A stretch of 64,000 nt of DNA from Rhododendron vialii. Its lineage: Eukaryota; Streptophyta; Magnoliopsida; Ericales; Ericaceae. Position 1 is the first letter of the stretch, and each line of letters begins with the position of its first letter. Location: positions 36,175,501 to 36,239,500 of the forward strand of contig NC_080567.1 of the NCBI RefSeq assembly GCF_030253575.1. Direction: 5' to 3'. The position numbers were made by a program, and so were the translations under genes. Below the pieces are notes generated by a model. It was not told the origin of the DNA and did no database searches. It saw only the letters and a list, made by a program, of their open reading frames with translations. This document shows positions 27,386 to 40,095 of this stretch, in pieces.

Positions 27386-29032
27386 ATGGCAACCACTAGT
27401 AATGTTTCTTGTATCGAAGGTCAATCGTCCAATAGACCTCCCTTGTTCACCGGAGAAAATTACTCTCATTGGAAAAATAGAATGATGATCTTTATTCAAT
27501 CCACGGATTATGATCTATGGAAAATTATCAAAAATGGTCCCATTATTCCTACTAAGAAAGTTGGAGAAGAGACTATGCCTAAACCAGATTATGAGTGGAG
27601 TCATTTGGAAAAGGCTTCAATAGAAAAGAACTATAGAGCTATGAACCTTCTTTTTTGTGCTATTACTCCCAATGAATATGATTGTGTCTCCGCATGTGAA
27701 TCGGCTAAAGAAATATGGGATAAGTTAGAAATGTCACATGAAGGAGATAGTCAAGTTAAGGAGTCCAAAATTGATATTCTTGTGCATAGCTATGAGCTCT
27801 TCAAAATGAAACCGGATGAATCTATATCTCAAATGTTTGCTAGATTTGCTAGTATTACTAACGGTTTAAAAGCTCTTGGAAAGATTTACAGTCAATCCGA
27901 AATGACAAGGAAGGTGCTCCGTTCCATGCCAACCAATTGGGACACTACCACCTCCATCATCCTACAATCCAAAGATTTCTCAACATACACGATGGACAAG
28001 CTCATGGGATCTCTCATGACGGAGGAAATGCATCACAACCTCAAGGGTGAAAAAGAGAAGAAAGTTAAGGATCTTGCCTTCAAAAGTACAACAAGCAAAT
28101 CAAAAAGCAAGGAGGATTCAAGCAACGAAAGTGAGGATGATGAAATGGCGCTCATCACAAAAACGTTCAAGAAACTCCTCAAAAATAGAGCATCTCGCAA
28201 AGGTAGAGGATTTTCAAGAAAAGATGGAGGCAAAGATGAAAGTAGCAAAAAGGATCCAATCATTTGCTACGAGTGCAAGAAGCCCGGCCACATCAAAAGT
28301 GAATGTCCATATGCCAAAAAATATTCAAAGAAGGACAAAAGGAGAGCTATGATGGCCACATGGGACAATAGTGACGATAGTAGCTCCGATGAGGACGATG
28401 AGCAACAAGAGGTCGCTAACTTGTGTTTCATGGCCATCGAAGAAAACGAGGTAGATCTCGACTCATCCTATTCCTTTGATGAATTGTTTATTGCCTATAA
28501 AGAGTTGAAAGTAGAATTTGAAAAAGTTGTTTCTAAAAACAAATTTCTTAAAAAGGTTGCTAAAGATCTCTCACTAGAAATGGATGATTTAATTGAAGAG
28601 AAAGATATTTTGGAGGAAGAAAATGAAAGTTTAAGAACCTCTTTGGCAAAAGAAAAAGAGTATTTGAAGGATACTTCCAAAAACGAATCTTTAGAAAAAC
28701 AAATTGACGATTTAACTAATTCTCTTTCAAAACTCACTAATGGAAAAGAAAGTTTAGACATTCTTCTTGGAAAACAAATGGTTTCTTTTCACAAGGCCGG
28801 AATTGGTTATAATCCCACTCAACACAAAAATCTTTTTGGAAAAGATGTTCCTCCTTCTAACCATTCTAAATTGACATGTCATTATTGTGGTAAAATTGGT
28901 CATATTTCTCCTACATGTCCTATGAAAGGATACTCATCTTCTAATGCAAAAAAGGTTTGGGTTCCTAAGAACCGTATCAATGCTAACCTTCAAGGACCCA
29001 AGATGATTTGGGTACCAAAAGTCAAGAATTGA
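27386..29032 (+). CDS. gag: Copia gag polyprotein, 548 aa, intact
   Basis: The ATG at 27386 starts MATTSNVSCIEGQSSNRPPL. The N-terminal half is the UBN2/gag domain (YSHWKNRMMIFIQ, later YRAMNLLFCAITPNEYDCV). A basic, Ser/Lys-rich stretch leads to a CCHC zinc knuckle at residue 294 (CYECKKPGHIKSEC). A long acidic and coiled-coil segment (about 370-470) follows, then a second knuckle at residue 498 (CHYCGKIGHISPTC). A long C-terminal gag extension with coiled coil is typical of Sireviruses. The frame closes with TGA at 29030. It would form the virus-like particle that packages the element's RNA in the cytoplasm. Confidence 0.95.
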   Translation: MATTSNVSCIEGQSSNRPPLFTGENYSHWKNRMMIFIQSTDYDLWKIIKNGPIIPTKKVGEETMPKPDYEWSHLEKASIEKNYRAMNLLFCAITPNEYDCVSACESAKEIWDKLEMSHEGDSQVKESKIDILVHSYELFKMKPDESISQMFARFASITNGLKALGKIYSQSEMTRKVLRSMPTNWDTTTSIILQSKDFSTYTMDKLMGSLMTEEMHHNLKGEKEKKVKDLAFKSTTSKSKSKEDSSNESEDDEMALITKTFKKLLKNRASRKGRGFSRKDGGKDESSKKDPIICYECKKPGHIKSECPYAKKYSKKDKRRAMMATWDNSDDSSSDEDDEQQEVANLCFMAIEENEVDLDSSYSFDELFIAYKELKVEFEKVVSKNKFLKKVAKDLSLEMDDLIEEKDILEEENESLRTSLAKEKEYLKDTSKNESLEKQIDDLTNSLSKLTNGKESLDILLGKQMVSFHKAGIGYNPTQHKNLFGKDVPPSNHSKLTCHYCGKIGHISPTCPMKGYSSSNAKKVWVPKNRINANLQGPKMIWVPKVKN

Positions 29033-29045
29033 TGTGCTATTGTAG

Positions 29046-32000
29046 GTATGCTTCAAAAGTTCTCTCAAGGAAGGAAGTTGGTACCTTGATAGTGGATGTT
29101 CAAGACACATGACCGGTGACAAGAGGGCTTTCAATTCTCTTTCGCCTAAAGATGGTGGACATGTCACATTTGGAGACAACAACAAAGGCAAAATCATAGG
29201 AATCGGTGATATAGGTAATTCTCCTATTATTGAAGATGTTTTACTTGTTAGTGGTTTAAAACACAATCTTCTTAGCATAAGTCAATTATGTGATAGAGGA
29301 AATCGTGTTATCTTTGAAAAATCCAAATGTATCATTGAAAATGTCAAAAGCAACAAGACACTCTTCGTTGGACAAAGACTTGAAAATGTATATGTTTTTA
29401 ATCTCAATGATTTAAGTAATTGTGATATAAAATGTTTTTCCGCTTTGAGTGAAAATAGTTGGCTTTGGCATAGGCGCCTAGGACATGCAAGTATGGATGC
29501 TATTTCAAAACTCTCTAGAAAAAATTTGGTAAAAGGTCTTCCTAAAATCAAATTTGAAAAAGATAGACTTTGTGGTCCTTGCCAACAAGGAAAACAAACC
29601 AAGGTTTCTTTTAAGTCCAAAAATGTTGTTTCAACTACTAGACCTTTGCAATTACTTCATATGGATTTGTTTGGACCAACTCGCTCTCCAAGTCTTTGTG
29701 GAAACTATTATTGTCTTGTTGTTGTTGATGATTTCTCTAGATATACATGGGTGATGTTCCTAGCTCATAAGAATGAGGCTTATCCTAATTTCACTAAACT
29801 TTGTAGAAGAGTTCAAAATGAAAAAGGCTTTGTTATTTCTAACATTCGTACGGATCATGGAAAAGAACTTGACAATTCTTTATATGAAAAGTTTTGTGAT
29901 GAACATGGTATTGGTCATAACTTTTCCGTACCTCGTACTCCTCAACAAAATGGAGTAGTAGAGAGAAAAAATCGTACTCTGGAAGAAATGGCCCGCACTA
30001 TGCTTTGTGAAAACTCTTTGCCAAAATATTTTTGGGCGGAAGCCGTTAATACCTCATGCTATATTTTGAATCGAGTTTTAATTAGGCCTATCCTCAAGAA
30101 AACTCCTTATGAGCTTTGGAATGGTAGAATACCCAACATTAATTACTTTCATGCCTTCGGTTGTAAATGTTATGTATTAAACAATGGAAAAGATAACTTG
30201 GGTAAATTTGATTCAAAATCGGATGAAGGCATCTTTATTGGTTACTCTCTTACTAGCAAAGCATATAGAATTTATAATAAGCGCACTAATCTTGTTGAAG
30301 AATCTATTCACGTTTCCTTTGATGAATCTAATCCTTGTGCTACTAAGGATGTTGTTGATAATGATGACTTAGAAATTACACATGAGATTCATGACTTGAA
30401 AATTCAAGAAAAAGTTGATGGTGATACTCAAGTAGAAAGCTCTCAAATCAAAGAAGATGAAGTTATTAATCAACCTCAAGATGCCATGGGAGACAACCAA
30501 GATCTTTCCAAGGATTGGAGATTCGTGCAAAACCATCCAAAGGACTTGATTCTTGGAGAAGTTTCGAAAGGGGTAACCACTCGCTCGTCTCATAGAAATT
30601 TTTGTGAAAATCAAGCTTTTGTTTCTCAAATTGAGCCTAAAAACTTTCCGGAAGCTCAAGATGATGAAAATTGGATTTTGGCCATGCAAGATGAGTTAAA
30701 TCAATTTGAAAGGAATAAAGTTTGGGCATTAGTACCTAAGCCTCTTGATCACTCTATTATAGGTACTAAATGGGTTTTTCGTAACAAGCTAGATGAATCC
30801 GGAAATATTGTTAGGAATAAAGCTAGACTTGTTGCTCAAGGTTATAATCAAGAAGAAGGTATTGATTTTGAAGAAACTTTTGCACCGGTAGCTAGATTAG
30901 AGGCTATTCGCATATTGCTTGCCTTTGCATCTTTCAAAAATTTCAAGCTTTATCAAATGGATGTGAAAAGTGCATTTTTGAATGGGTTCATAAATGAGGA
31001 AGTTTATGTCAAACAACCTCCCGGCTTTGAAGATCATGTATACCCCGATCATGTTTTTAAACTCTCAAAAGCTCTATATGGTTTGAAGCAAGCACCACGT
31101 GCATGGTATGATAGACTTAGCTCATTCTTGCTTGACAATGGCTTTACTCGTGGAAAAATTGATACTACTCTTTTCATTAAAGCCAAAGGTAAAGATATGC
31201 TCATTATTCAAATATATGTTGATGATATTGTCTTTGGTGCCACTAATGATAATATGTGCAAAGAGTTTGCTAAGTGTATGCAAGGTGAGTTTGAAATGAG
31301 TATGATGGGGGAGCTTAACTTCTTCCTCGGACTTCAAATCAAGCAAACTAATGAGGGGATCATAATCAACCAAGCCAAGTATGCGAAAGAACTTATTAAG
31401 AAGTTTGGCATGGAAGGATCAAAGCCAATGAGCACACCAATGAGCATATCAACTAAGCTAGACAAAGATGAGAATGGTAAGGCCGTCAATGAAAAGATGT
31501 ATCGAGGTATGATCGGCTCATTACTTTATCTCACGGCAAGTAGACCTGATATAATGTTTAGTGTCTGCATGTGTGCTAGATTTCAATCATGTCCTAAAGA
31601 ATCGCATTTAAAAGCTATTAAACGTATTTTTAAATATGTTGCCGGTTCTCATGACTTAGGATTGTTTTATCCACGTGGAGTTGCATTTGATTTAATTGGT
31701 TATTCAGATGCGGATTTTGGAGGTTTCAAAGTTGATCGTAAAAGTACAAGTGGGACTTGCCAATTTCTAGGGCACTCTCTAGTGTCTTGGCATAGCAAGA
31801 AACAAAATTCCGTAGCTCTATCTACCGCCGAGGCGGAATATGTAGCGGCCGGAAGTTGTTGTGCCCAAATATTGTGGATCAAACAACAAATGGAGGATTT
31901 CAATTTGCAATATGATCATATTCCTATTAAATGTGATAATACTAGTGCAATTAGCTTAACCAAGAATCCAATTCAACATTCTCGAACAAAACATATTGAG

Positions 32001-32159
32001 ATTAGACATCATTTTATAAGAGATCATGTTCAAAAAGGGGATATTGAACTTAACTTTATTAGTACCGACAAGCAATTGGCGGACATTTTCACAAAACCCC
32101 TTGGTGAAGAACAATTTTGTTTCATTCGACGAGAACTCGGCATGTCTAATCATTTATGA
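29046..32159 (+). CDS. pol: Copia pol: protease, integrase, reverse transcriptase, RNase H
   Basis: The frame is open from 29046 (after a TAG) to 32159; its first ATG is at 29109. The protease site DSG (29088-29096) is upstream of that ATG, so pol cannot start there. It is in the +1 frame relative to gag, and both a stop and a frame change separate them. With residue numbers counted from 29109: gag-pre-integrase HRRLGH; integrase triad D186, D249, E285 (D,D-35-E spacing); reverse transcriptase with [13 protein letters not shown] and YVDD at 703-706; RNase H with DRKSTSG and [11 protein letters not shown]. The end ([14 protein letters not shown]) is complete. One unusual residue is HGKE in place of the common HGGE after the second integrase Asp. 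Apart from the gag-pol joint, no stop or frameshift is seen. Confidence 0.96.
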   Translation, partial: VCFKSSLKEGSWYLDSGCSRHMTGDKRAFNSLSPKDGGHVTFGDNNKGKIIGIGDIGNSPIIEDVLLVSGLKHNLLSISQLCDRGNRVIFEKSKCIIENVKSNKTLFVGQRLENVYVFNLNDLSNCDIKCFSALSENSWLWHRRLGHASMDAISKLSRKNLVKGLPKIKFEKDRLCGPCQQGKQTKVSFKSKNVVSTTRPLQLLHMDLFGPTRSPSLCGNYYCLVVVDDFSRYTWVMFLAHKNEAYPNFTKLCRRVQNEKGFVISNIRTDHGKELDNSLYEKFCDEHGIGHNFSVPRTPQQNGVVERKNRTLEEMARTMLCENSLPKYFWAEAVNTSCYILNRVLIRPILKKTPYELWNGRIPNINYFHAFGCKCYVLNNGKDNLGKFDSKSDEGIFIGYSLTSKAYRIYNKRTNLVEESIHVSFDESNPCATKDVVDNDDLEITHEIHDLKIQEKVDGDTQVESSQIKEDEVINQPQDAMGDNQDLSKDWRFVQNHPKDLILGEVSKGVTTRSSHRNFCENQAFVSQIEPKNFPEAQDDENWILAMQDELNQFERNKVWALVPKPLDHSIIGTKWVFRNKLDESGNIVRNKARLVAQGYNQEEGIDFEETFAPVARLEAIRILLAFASFKNFKLYQMDVKSAFLNGFINEEVYVKQPPGFEDHVYPDHVFKLSKALYGLKQAPRAWYDRLSSFLLDNGFTRGKIDTTLFIKAKGKDMLIIQIYVDDIVFGATNDNMCKEFAKCMQGEFEMSMMGELNFFLGLQIKQTNEGIIINQAKYAKELIKKFGMEGSKPMSTPMSISTKLDKDENGKAVNEKMYRGMIGSLLYLTASRPDIMFSVCMCARFQSCPKESHLKAIKRIFKYVAGSHDLGLFYPRGVAFDLIGYSDADFGGFKVDRKSTSGTCQFLGHSLVSWHSKKQNSVALSTAEAEYVAAGSCCAQILWIKQQMEDFNLQYDHIPIKCDNTSAISLTKNPIQHSRTKHIEIRHHFIRDHVQKGDIELNFISTDKQLADIFTKPLGEEQFCFIRRELGMSNHL

Positions 32160-32692
32160 AAAAGTTTTGTGTTCTTGATGTCAAAAGTTTTTTTTTGATT
32201 CAATGTTGAGTTGATTGAATTCGTAAATATCATACTTGATGGAGAGTACAAATGATCTTGATAAAGAAATCACCCTCCAAACATTTTATCATATGTTTCA
32301 TTTTCCTGTGTTTGGTATGAAGAAAATCAGTTTTATGGTCTTTAATGTTACTCCTCTTAAACGATTTCTGGACTTAACCTGCATTTGTCAGTCGGATGTC
32401 CAAGCGGATGTCCAACCGGACAACCGTGAGGTTGAGACTTATTCAAGCTTTTGCGTTGCTAACTCTGATTTATTAAGTCTGTTACACTTAGTTTGTATGA
32501 ACTTCATGGCTTAGTGCTTAAATTGTCTCTTATATACTTCGCCGATATGAATTTCTTGTCTCTAAGCTTGCAGGGATAATCATTCTCGGTAATACCCCTC
32601 GCATTCTTTAAAAAGCTCTCTTTTAGGGGGAGCATGTATTAAGGGGACACAACAATAAACACCCGAACACAATTTTCTTCCCCTATTCTTGT

Positions 32693-32790
32693 TCTATTCG
32701 GCGCCACCCCTATCCTATCTCTATTCGGCGCCACCCCTATCCTATCTCTATTCGGCACCGCCCCTATCCTATCTCTATTCGGCGCCGCAT
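32693..32790. repeat. 27-bp tandem repeat in the post-pol region
   Basis: About 3.5 units of CTATTCGGCGCCACCCCTAT CCTATCT with few substitutions (GGCGCC, GGCACC) are read directly. Confidence 0.9.
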
Positions 32791-32905
32791 CTTTATCCCT
32801 TATCCTCAAACACTTCTCTCATACTCTATAAATTCAACAACACTCTCTCTATCTCTTCATCTATCTATCTTTCCTTCTCTCTCGGCCTAAATCTCTCATC
32901 AAGCA

Positions 32906-33178
32906 ATGGCAAACATACCGCAAGGGTTACCGTTTGAGTTTTACGAAAGAGATGCCGAACGAGCAGAGTTCAGGTTGTTTATCCAAACCATTTGGATGCA
33001 ACTCTTTATCTTCATTCTGCTGTGTGCGTTACTTACCATGAGAATACCACCATGGTTCGGATGGAATGTAAATGTGGATACTCTGTGGTATTGGATTGGC
33101 ATTATAGCTGCCGTTGTAGCAGCCATTATTCGAGAATACGAAAATCAAGGACGCCAAGCTCTCAATGAACGAAGATAG
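32906..33178 (+). CDS. Small membrane protein ORF (90 aa) in the Sirevirus, function unknown
   Basis: The start is the ATG at 32906 (MANIPQGLPFEFYERDAERA) in a good plant context (AGCAATGGC). Two hydrophobic spans are visible: about residues 24-45 (FIQTIWMQLFIFILLCALLT) and about 60-76 (LWYWIGIIAAVVAAII). Charged ends (EFYERDAERAEF and REYENQGRQALNERR) flank them. The frame closes with TAG at 33176. Some Sireviruses carry an envelope-like third ORF here, but this one is far shorter and has no fusion- or receptor-type features I can name. It could be a captured host fragment. The existence of a translated product is inferred only from the ORF and the leader. Confidence 0.55.
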   Translation: MANIPQGLPFEFYERDAERAEFRLFIQTIWMQLFIFILLCALLTMRIPPWFGWNVNVDTLWYWIGIIAAVVAAIIREYENQGRQALNERR

Positions 33179-33464
33179 AGTGCTACAGGGCAAGAGCGGC
33201 ATGGTGCTGGAACCATGGCCCTATTGTTTTTCTCTTTTTAGTTTTTTTTTTATGATGTCACAGGGGGAGAAAAAGCCAAGTTTTAATTGATCTATCTTGC
33301 CATTTTGGGCAAATTTAAAAAATTGCTTGCTATGATCTGATGATTATTGCTATTACTCGTTGATCATAGATAACTGCTTTGGTGCATGTATTAAGGGGGA
33401 GATTGGCATAACTAGATTGGCATAACTCCTACTTGAATAAAAACTATCATTTTGTGTCATCATC

Positions 33465-33478
33465 AAAAAGGGGGAGAT
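33465..33478 (+). other. Polypurine tract of the Sirevirus
   Basis: AAAAAGGGGGAGAT lies directly before the 3' LTR and primes plus-strand synthesis. Extra GGGGGAG-type tracts occur at about 32625, 33262 and 33396, the repeated-PPT pattern described for Sireviruses. Confidence 0.9.
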
Positions 33479-34546
33479 TGTTGAAAAAAGTATGCATTAT
33501 AATTTGTGAAAATTTATATGCATCTCTATTAATTATTTTGATGATTAATTCAATGATATTTTTATTCGGCAAATACAAAATTATCGAAAAGTCGATTCCC
33601 GAATTAAATATTTTCGTGACCTTGAAATATAGCATAAAGTCTCTTGGATTCATGATTTATATTTACAAAGACTTTATTGAGCTCAATACATGCTTTAACG
33701 GTTTATTTAGATGAAATTTTGAGCCACAGGTTGACGAACCGGCTGACAAGCCGGCTGTCTGAACAGAAAGCTGTGACAACCGGACGACCACCCGGATGAC
33801 CACTCTATCAAACGGCTAGTTTCAAACGGCTAGTTTCCAACGGCTAGTTTCAAACGGCTAGTTTCCAACGGCTAGTTTCAAACGGCTAGTTTCCAACGGC
33901 TAGTTCCAACGGCTAGTTTCCAACGGCTAGGAAGCATATGGATGGCTATATAAGGCATCAAGAACTCATTAATGAGTAGACACACACAAGCTACAACATT
34001 CCATATTATTGCAAGAGCAAATTCTCAAAAGATCAAAGCCAAAAATTCTCATTGTTCTTCCACTTTCATATTATTCTTGAGAGAAAATTTGTACAAGTCG
34101 TGAGCGATAATTTTCATACCTTCTTCACATACTTGTATTTCCTAAGTGAGTGTTTGAGTCAAACACTTGAAAGCTTAGAAGACCAAATTCGGGTTGGAAT
34201 TTGGGTGTTATTGTTTTTGAGAAGTTTTCGGAGAAAATTCTTGCGGTTGTGCTAGCTCCTCGGGAAAGCTAGAGGCATTCGGTTCTTGTAAGCACCCGCA
34301 AGACTTACAAGTTGTAATCTTTTAAAGATTAGTCTAACCTTCAAGTAATTGCTTGAGGAGAAGTGGAGTAGGGCCGGACCGTGGACAAATCCGGACCGAA
34401 CCACTATAAACGGGTTCTATCTCTCTATCTCTCTATTTTGATTGCATACTTATTGTTTGCATATATTGTTAGAGATAAATTTTTATTGGTGATTATTACT
34501 AGCAATCCTATTCACCCCCCCTCTAGGTTGCATAATTTGGGTAACA
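33479..34546 (+). repeat. 3' LTR, 1068 bp
   Basis: It has the same ends as the 5' LTR (TGTTGAAAAAAG...GGGTAACA). It is 28 bp longer, which is fully explained by two more 14-bp units in its tandem array (33809-33931, 9 units against 7). By eye I see no other difference. Confidence 0.95.
33809..33931. repeat. 14-bp tandem array in the 3' LTR, 9 units
   Basis: This is the same alternating CAAACGGCTAGTTT / CCAACGGCTAGTTT units as in the 5' LTR, with two more copies. Confidence 0.95.
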
Positions 34547-34551
34547 ATTTT

Positions 34552-35544
34552 TAGTCAAATCACTTATTTGAATTGACTATTTTAGTGAGAATGGGAAGAA
34601 AATTATATAAATAAAATGTTTTGATTGGATTCTCTCTCTTCTTATCTCTCCATTTCTCACTATCCAAAGGGATTGTAAAAGTATAAATATAGAGTGGTCT
34701 GTTAAAAAAAATTATTGAAGCTATCACAATCAATTATGACATAAAACTTGGGTTTGATTTGCGTTGAATGTGGGAGATGCTCTTGTAGAGCGGGTGCAGA
34801 GCGGCTGATCCAGTCGTTCATCTCAACAACCGACGGCTCGGATCTTAATCGAGCAATGAACGTGCTTATTAGTATGTGCTCAGATTCAATCCAAATCGTT
34901 CGTGTCAAGATGAACGGCCGGGTCGATCGCTCGACTCCGTTCTATAAGAAGATACTCGGTAACATCGTATATGAATAAAATACATAAAGTCTCCTTCAAC
35001 CAATGCATAATGTGATGAAAGACAGAAAACTAAAACACAAATAGACGTATTGGATTGGAAAATGGTAACCGCATTTAATATTTGCATAATTTCTCCTTTA
35101 AACATCTAATCCACCAGACAGCCACATTCGCCACTTTGATCTATATTGTTGCACCTAAACCTCCATTCACTTGTTCCTCTAATGGACGTTCTGATTGTTT
35201 TGGTTTGTTTCTTCTTTTTAATAATCGGGTGTCTGGATCTTATATGCATCTCGATAAAAAAACTTTTAAGTTAACGACCGTGTAAATTTCCAGTGACCCT
35301 AATGAATGGTTGCACAACGCTTGCTTGTGTTCAATGGTTTGATGCAAATTTCCAGTGACACTAATGGCTTGCTAGGAATGCAATTTTAAAACGCAACTCC
35401 GGACACAACTGTATCGAGAGCCGTTCGATGCATGTGACTCCGGAATTGTGTTCCCTGAACTTTTTGCTCTCTTGCAAGTCTTGATAAGACCTGCTCTAAG
35501 ACCCCCACTAGGTGATGGGGGAGCCGATTTGATTGCAAAATACT
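34552..35544. other. Intergenic DNA between the retroelement and the peroxidase
   Basis: No gene is supported. AAATTTCCAGTGAC(A/C)CTAATG occurs twice, 62 bp apart (35284 and 35346), a small diverged duplication. Confidence 0.45.
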
Positions 35545-35550
35545 TTTATT
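35545..35550 (-). terminator. Poly(A) signal of the peroxidase gene
   Basis: AATAAA on the minus strand lies about 65 bases after the stop codon, a normal distance for a short plant 3' UTR. Confidence 0.5.
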
Positions 35551-35614
35551 CATCCATGGGTCTCCCATAGCTAGAACCATACAGAACACCCCACCAGTTA
35601 CAAAATGCTCAACT

Positions 35615-37542
<1,928 letters not shown>

Positions 37543-37559
37543 TCATCACTGGTGGTTGA

Positions 37560-37570
37560 TATTATATACT
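37560..37570 (-). promoter_or_regulatory. Candidate TATA box of the peroxidase gene
   Basis: AGTATATAAT on the minus strand lies about 55-65 bases before the ATG, which would leave a short 5' leader. Confidence 0.45.
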
Positions 37571-38900
37571 ATGCGAACACGAAAGGATATCTTTGTAAAC
37601 TGAGCTCATTGGCTTTTCTTGGAGAGTGGCAGTACCACTATAGTTGTTGACGCCTAATGTCCATATCTGCAATACATTATTTCTCCAACTACGAAAAGTG
37701 ATAAAACGCCATTAAATAACCTCGGCGTGCGTCGTTATGCATTCTATTTTTCTCTGCTAATCGAGTTGCATTCACCTCGTGCAAAAAAGCATACTATTTT
37801 TCCAGGGCCTTTCACTTTCTATCACACTTCCCGAGAATATGATTCGCCCTGCATGAACACCAGTAGTAGAAAAATCATGTTAATCAGTGGCAGCAGCCGG
37901 CACTTAATCAAGAGTGGTCAACTAAGTCAAGGGTTATGCTGCTCCTGCAACCAAGGATTCATTAGATTCTAAGTATATATCCTCAAGTTAGTGAACTCTT
38001 TCCAAGTTCCTTAGACTACAGAATGACACACCAAGTTCAGGACTTTTGATAAGTATCTGAAGGTTTTGTTTGAAGAGGCGACGAGAGAGAACAATGAATG
38101 TCTTAGTTCTTTGCTTTACAAAAACAATTAAAGCGCCAATAACGCGAGTTCCTGTTGGATTTCCTTCTCGATCAATGGAAATAGTTGCACCGTCATCGCA
38201 TCGCCTGGTGATGTGTAACTAGGTGATTAAGAAACAAAGAACATGGTAAGAAAAATCAAAATATGCCAAGAATATAAAGTTCTGGATGAGCATGCACAGG
38301 TTTTTTTAAACAAGTCAACACTTATCTTCTGGAAGTGGGAGTGCAAGTGTTATCAGAAGCAAGAAATAGCAATAGATAGTTGAGCACCCCACTTTGCTTT
38401 TACAAAGAATAATAATAAGAGGGGAATGAATCAACTCAAGATGACTGGTAGAACAGTGTGTGCACTAAAAATTCAATTGCTCCCTTTACTAGTAGTGCGT
38501 GCGTTCGCCAGCTTTGTGGTTGGAAAGTTGAGCTGCAAACCCAAGTCTGAATTGTCCCCACAAGTGGACTGCAGTACTGGTCCAGAAAGTTAATCGAGAT
38601 GTGCGTAACCTAGTCCGACAAGTGCCTTATCGAGAAAAAACAAGTTAAGCTGCAAATTAACTAAGCAATGTATCCAACATAGTAGATCTCATTGCATACA
38701 CAACTAACCCAATCTTTTGCGTCAAGGGCAAGTAGTTATTAAAAGGGTCCAGACAGACTTAAACCAATACTATCATGCAAATGCGTGGGGGTTCATTGAG
38801 CAACTAGAAAAAGCCCGGGCTAGCCCGCAAATTTGGGGAAATTCTAGATGGGTTACCGTTCAAACTAGCAAAGAAATCTCCTTTTTGCCCGAACAACAAT
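37571..38900. other. Peroxidase upstream region and intergenic DNA
   Basis: No coding frame with recognisable content was found. The region includes the presumed peroxidase promoter and then unremarkable sequence. Confidence 0.45.
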
Positions 38901-38904
38901 AGGT

Positions 38905-39120
38905 TGTGGCCACAAACTCAGAAATTAAGGCCGCAAAATCATACCTTGAGGTAAAAAACTCGGAGCTTGTGACCGCATACTCACAACTTGTGACCGCAAA
39001 CTCTTTCTCTGATACCGCAAACTTAAACCCGTGGACGTAAACTGATACAACGTGGCCGAAAACTATTACCATGTGGCTGCACACTAATGCCCATGGCCGC
39101 AAACTAAGTCCTGGTGGCGC
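38905..39120. repeat. Degenerate minisatellite with a GTG(G/A)CCGCAAACT core
   Basis: A unit of about 21-23 bp recurs roughly eight times: GTGACCGCATACTC, GTGACCGCAAACTC, GATACCGCAAACTT, GTGGCCGAAAACTA, GTGGCTGCACACTA, ATGGCCGCAAACTA and others. The minus-strand frame across it therefore reads as a repeated FAVTSxEY-like pattern. This is a by-product of the repeat, not a sign of a protein. Confidence 0.8.
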
Positions 39121-39554
39121 CGGCGGCGGACTGCAAATGGTTTTATGACTTTCCCCACCACCCCAAGTCACATGGGAGTAATTCGCACGTGCGTGCTTGA
39201 GCGCAAAGGGCGAAAGCGTGTTCGAAACACATTCCAACCTAGTATTAAAATCCACGAGAGCAAGGATGAAGAGTGCGAGCGCAATGCAAGAATTGAAAGT
39301 GAGAGCTCGGAATATTTTGAAGGATTATGTGACCGAGTTCTCACCGGTGCGATGCTCGGATTCGAGCCTTTGTTGCCCTCTTACCGATTAAACACAAAAG
39401 GAAACGATATCAATGAGAACACAAGTTAGGATCCATCGATAACTTTTCTCTGTGCTCTTCGTTTCCATTTCAGTAGAGATTCCGTTTCGATAATTGCAAC
39501 CCTTTTGGTATACGTGCGTTCGGAGATCGGGATGAGCCCAAAACACTGATTAGC

Positions 39555-39559
39555 AAAAA
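39555..39559 (-). terminator. Pol III terminator of the tRNA-Ile gene
   Basis: A run of five T on the minus strand begins about 17 bases after the tRNA 3' end. Confidence 0.8.
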
Positions 39560-39575
39560 GGTTTGAGGTAGAAGT

Positions 39576-39649
39576 TGGCCCATGCAGGTCTCGAACCTGC
39601 GACCTTCGCGTTATTAGCACGACGCTCTAACCAACTGAGCTAATGGGCC
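39576..39649 (-). tRNA. tRNA-Ile (anticodon AAU)
   Basis: On the minus strand the 74-nt sequence folds as a complete cloverleaf. The acceptor arm GGCCCAT pairs with ATGGGCC, with A as discriminator base. The D arm has the A box TAGCTCAGTTGG. The anticodon stem TCGTG/CGCGA carries the loop CTAATAA, giving anticodon AAU (read as IAU). The T arm GCAGG-TTCGAGA-CCTGC contains the B box GGTTCGAGAC. There is no intron. It lies between the peroxidase and LARP6 genes. Confidence 0.98.
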
Positions 39650-39747
39650 GTTTGCTGATGTGTTTCATACTTATTTAATTAACTTAAAAAATCTCGCGTT
39701 CAGACGACTAACTGAAGGCATCTCGTGAGGATTCCTTGTAGTTTCAG

Positions 39748-40095
39748 GCTCCGTTCTTTTGAATTTTTTGTCTAAGATTTGTTCCGGTATTTTTTATTTT
39801 TCGCAACATCCTGTTGAGTTTTTCGTTGTAATTTTTGAGATTAATCATTCGTCTCGACGAGAGGAATTAGAAAAGTATAAAAATGTGAGCCGATGTTGAA
39901 CAAAGTCCATATATGACGGTACTTTAGGAAGGAAAAAAAAAGACGACAACTGTTTGGTATTTTTTTATTTTTAGAGAACTTTTTTTTCTTTTTTCGCCAT
40001 AATTTTTCACTTTCTAAACTCCTCTCGTCAAGATGGATAATTAATCCAAAAAATATGACGTGAACAAACAAAAATTCAGAAAAGACGAACAAAAT
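39748..40095. mobile_element. Long-TIR MITE, family D copy 2
   Basis: The left arm contains ATTAATCATTCGTCTCGACGAG and the right arm its complement (CTCGTCAAGATGGATAATTAAT). T-rich and A-rich arms lie outside these. The same pair of motifs defines the copies at 9795 and 52209. Confidence 0.6.

Larger units (their letters stand above)
32636..33255 (+). other. Third (post-pol) region of the Sirevirus with promoter-like leader
   Basis: After pol the element carries about 1.3 kb. In it, 32693-32790 is a 27-bp tandem repeat (about 3.5 units, TCTATTCGGCGCCACCCCTA start). It is followed by TATAAAT (32827-32833), a CT-rich leader and the 90-aa ORF at 32906. The layout looks like a short host-type transcription unit placed sense between pol and the 3' LTR. 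Confidence 0.6.
26288..34546 (+). mobile_element. Sirevirus-like Ty1/copia retrotransposon, recent and nearly intact
   Basis: The element is 8259 bp, flanked by the exact duplication ATTTT (26283-26287 and 34547-34551). The order is 5' LTR, primer-binding site, gag, pol (protease, integrase, reverse transcriptase, RNase H), a third region, polypurine tract and 3' LTR. This order, the long gag with coiled coil, the repeated GGGGGAG tracts before the 3' LTR and the RT sequence point to the Sirevirus (SIRE/Maximus) lineage. The LTRs appear identical apart from a two-unit repeat difference, so the insertion is young. It lies in intergenic DNA between CYP40 and the peroxidase gene. Confidence 0.95.

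Noticed and set aside
38860-39255. 131-aa minus-strand frame with repeated FAVTS words
   Set aside because: It is explained by the degenerate minisatellite; there is no conserved domain.
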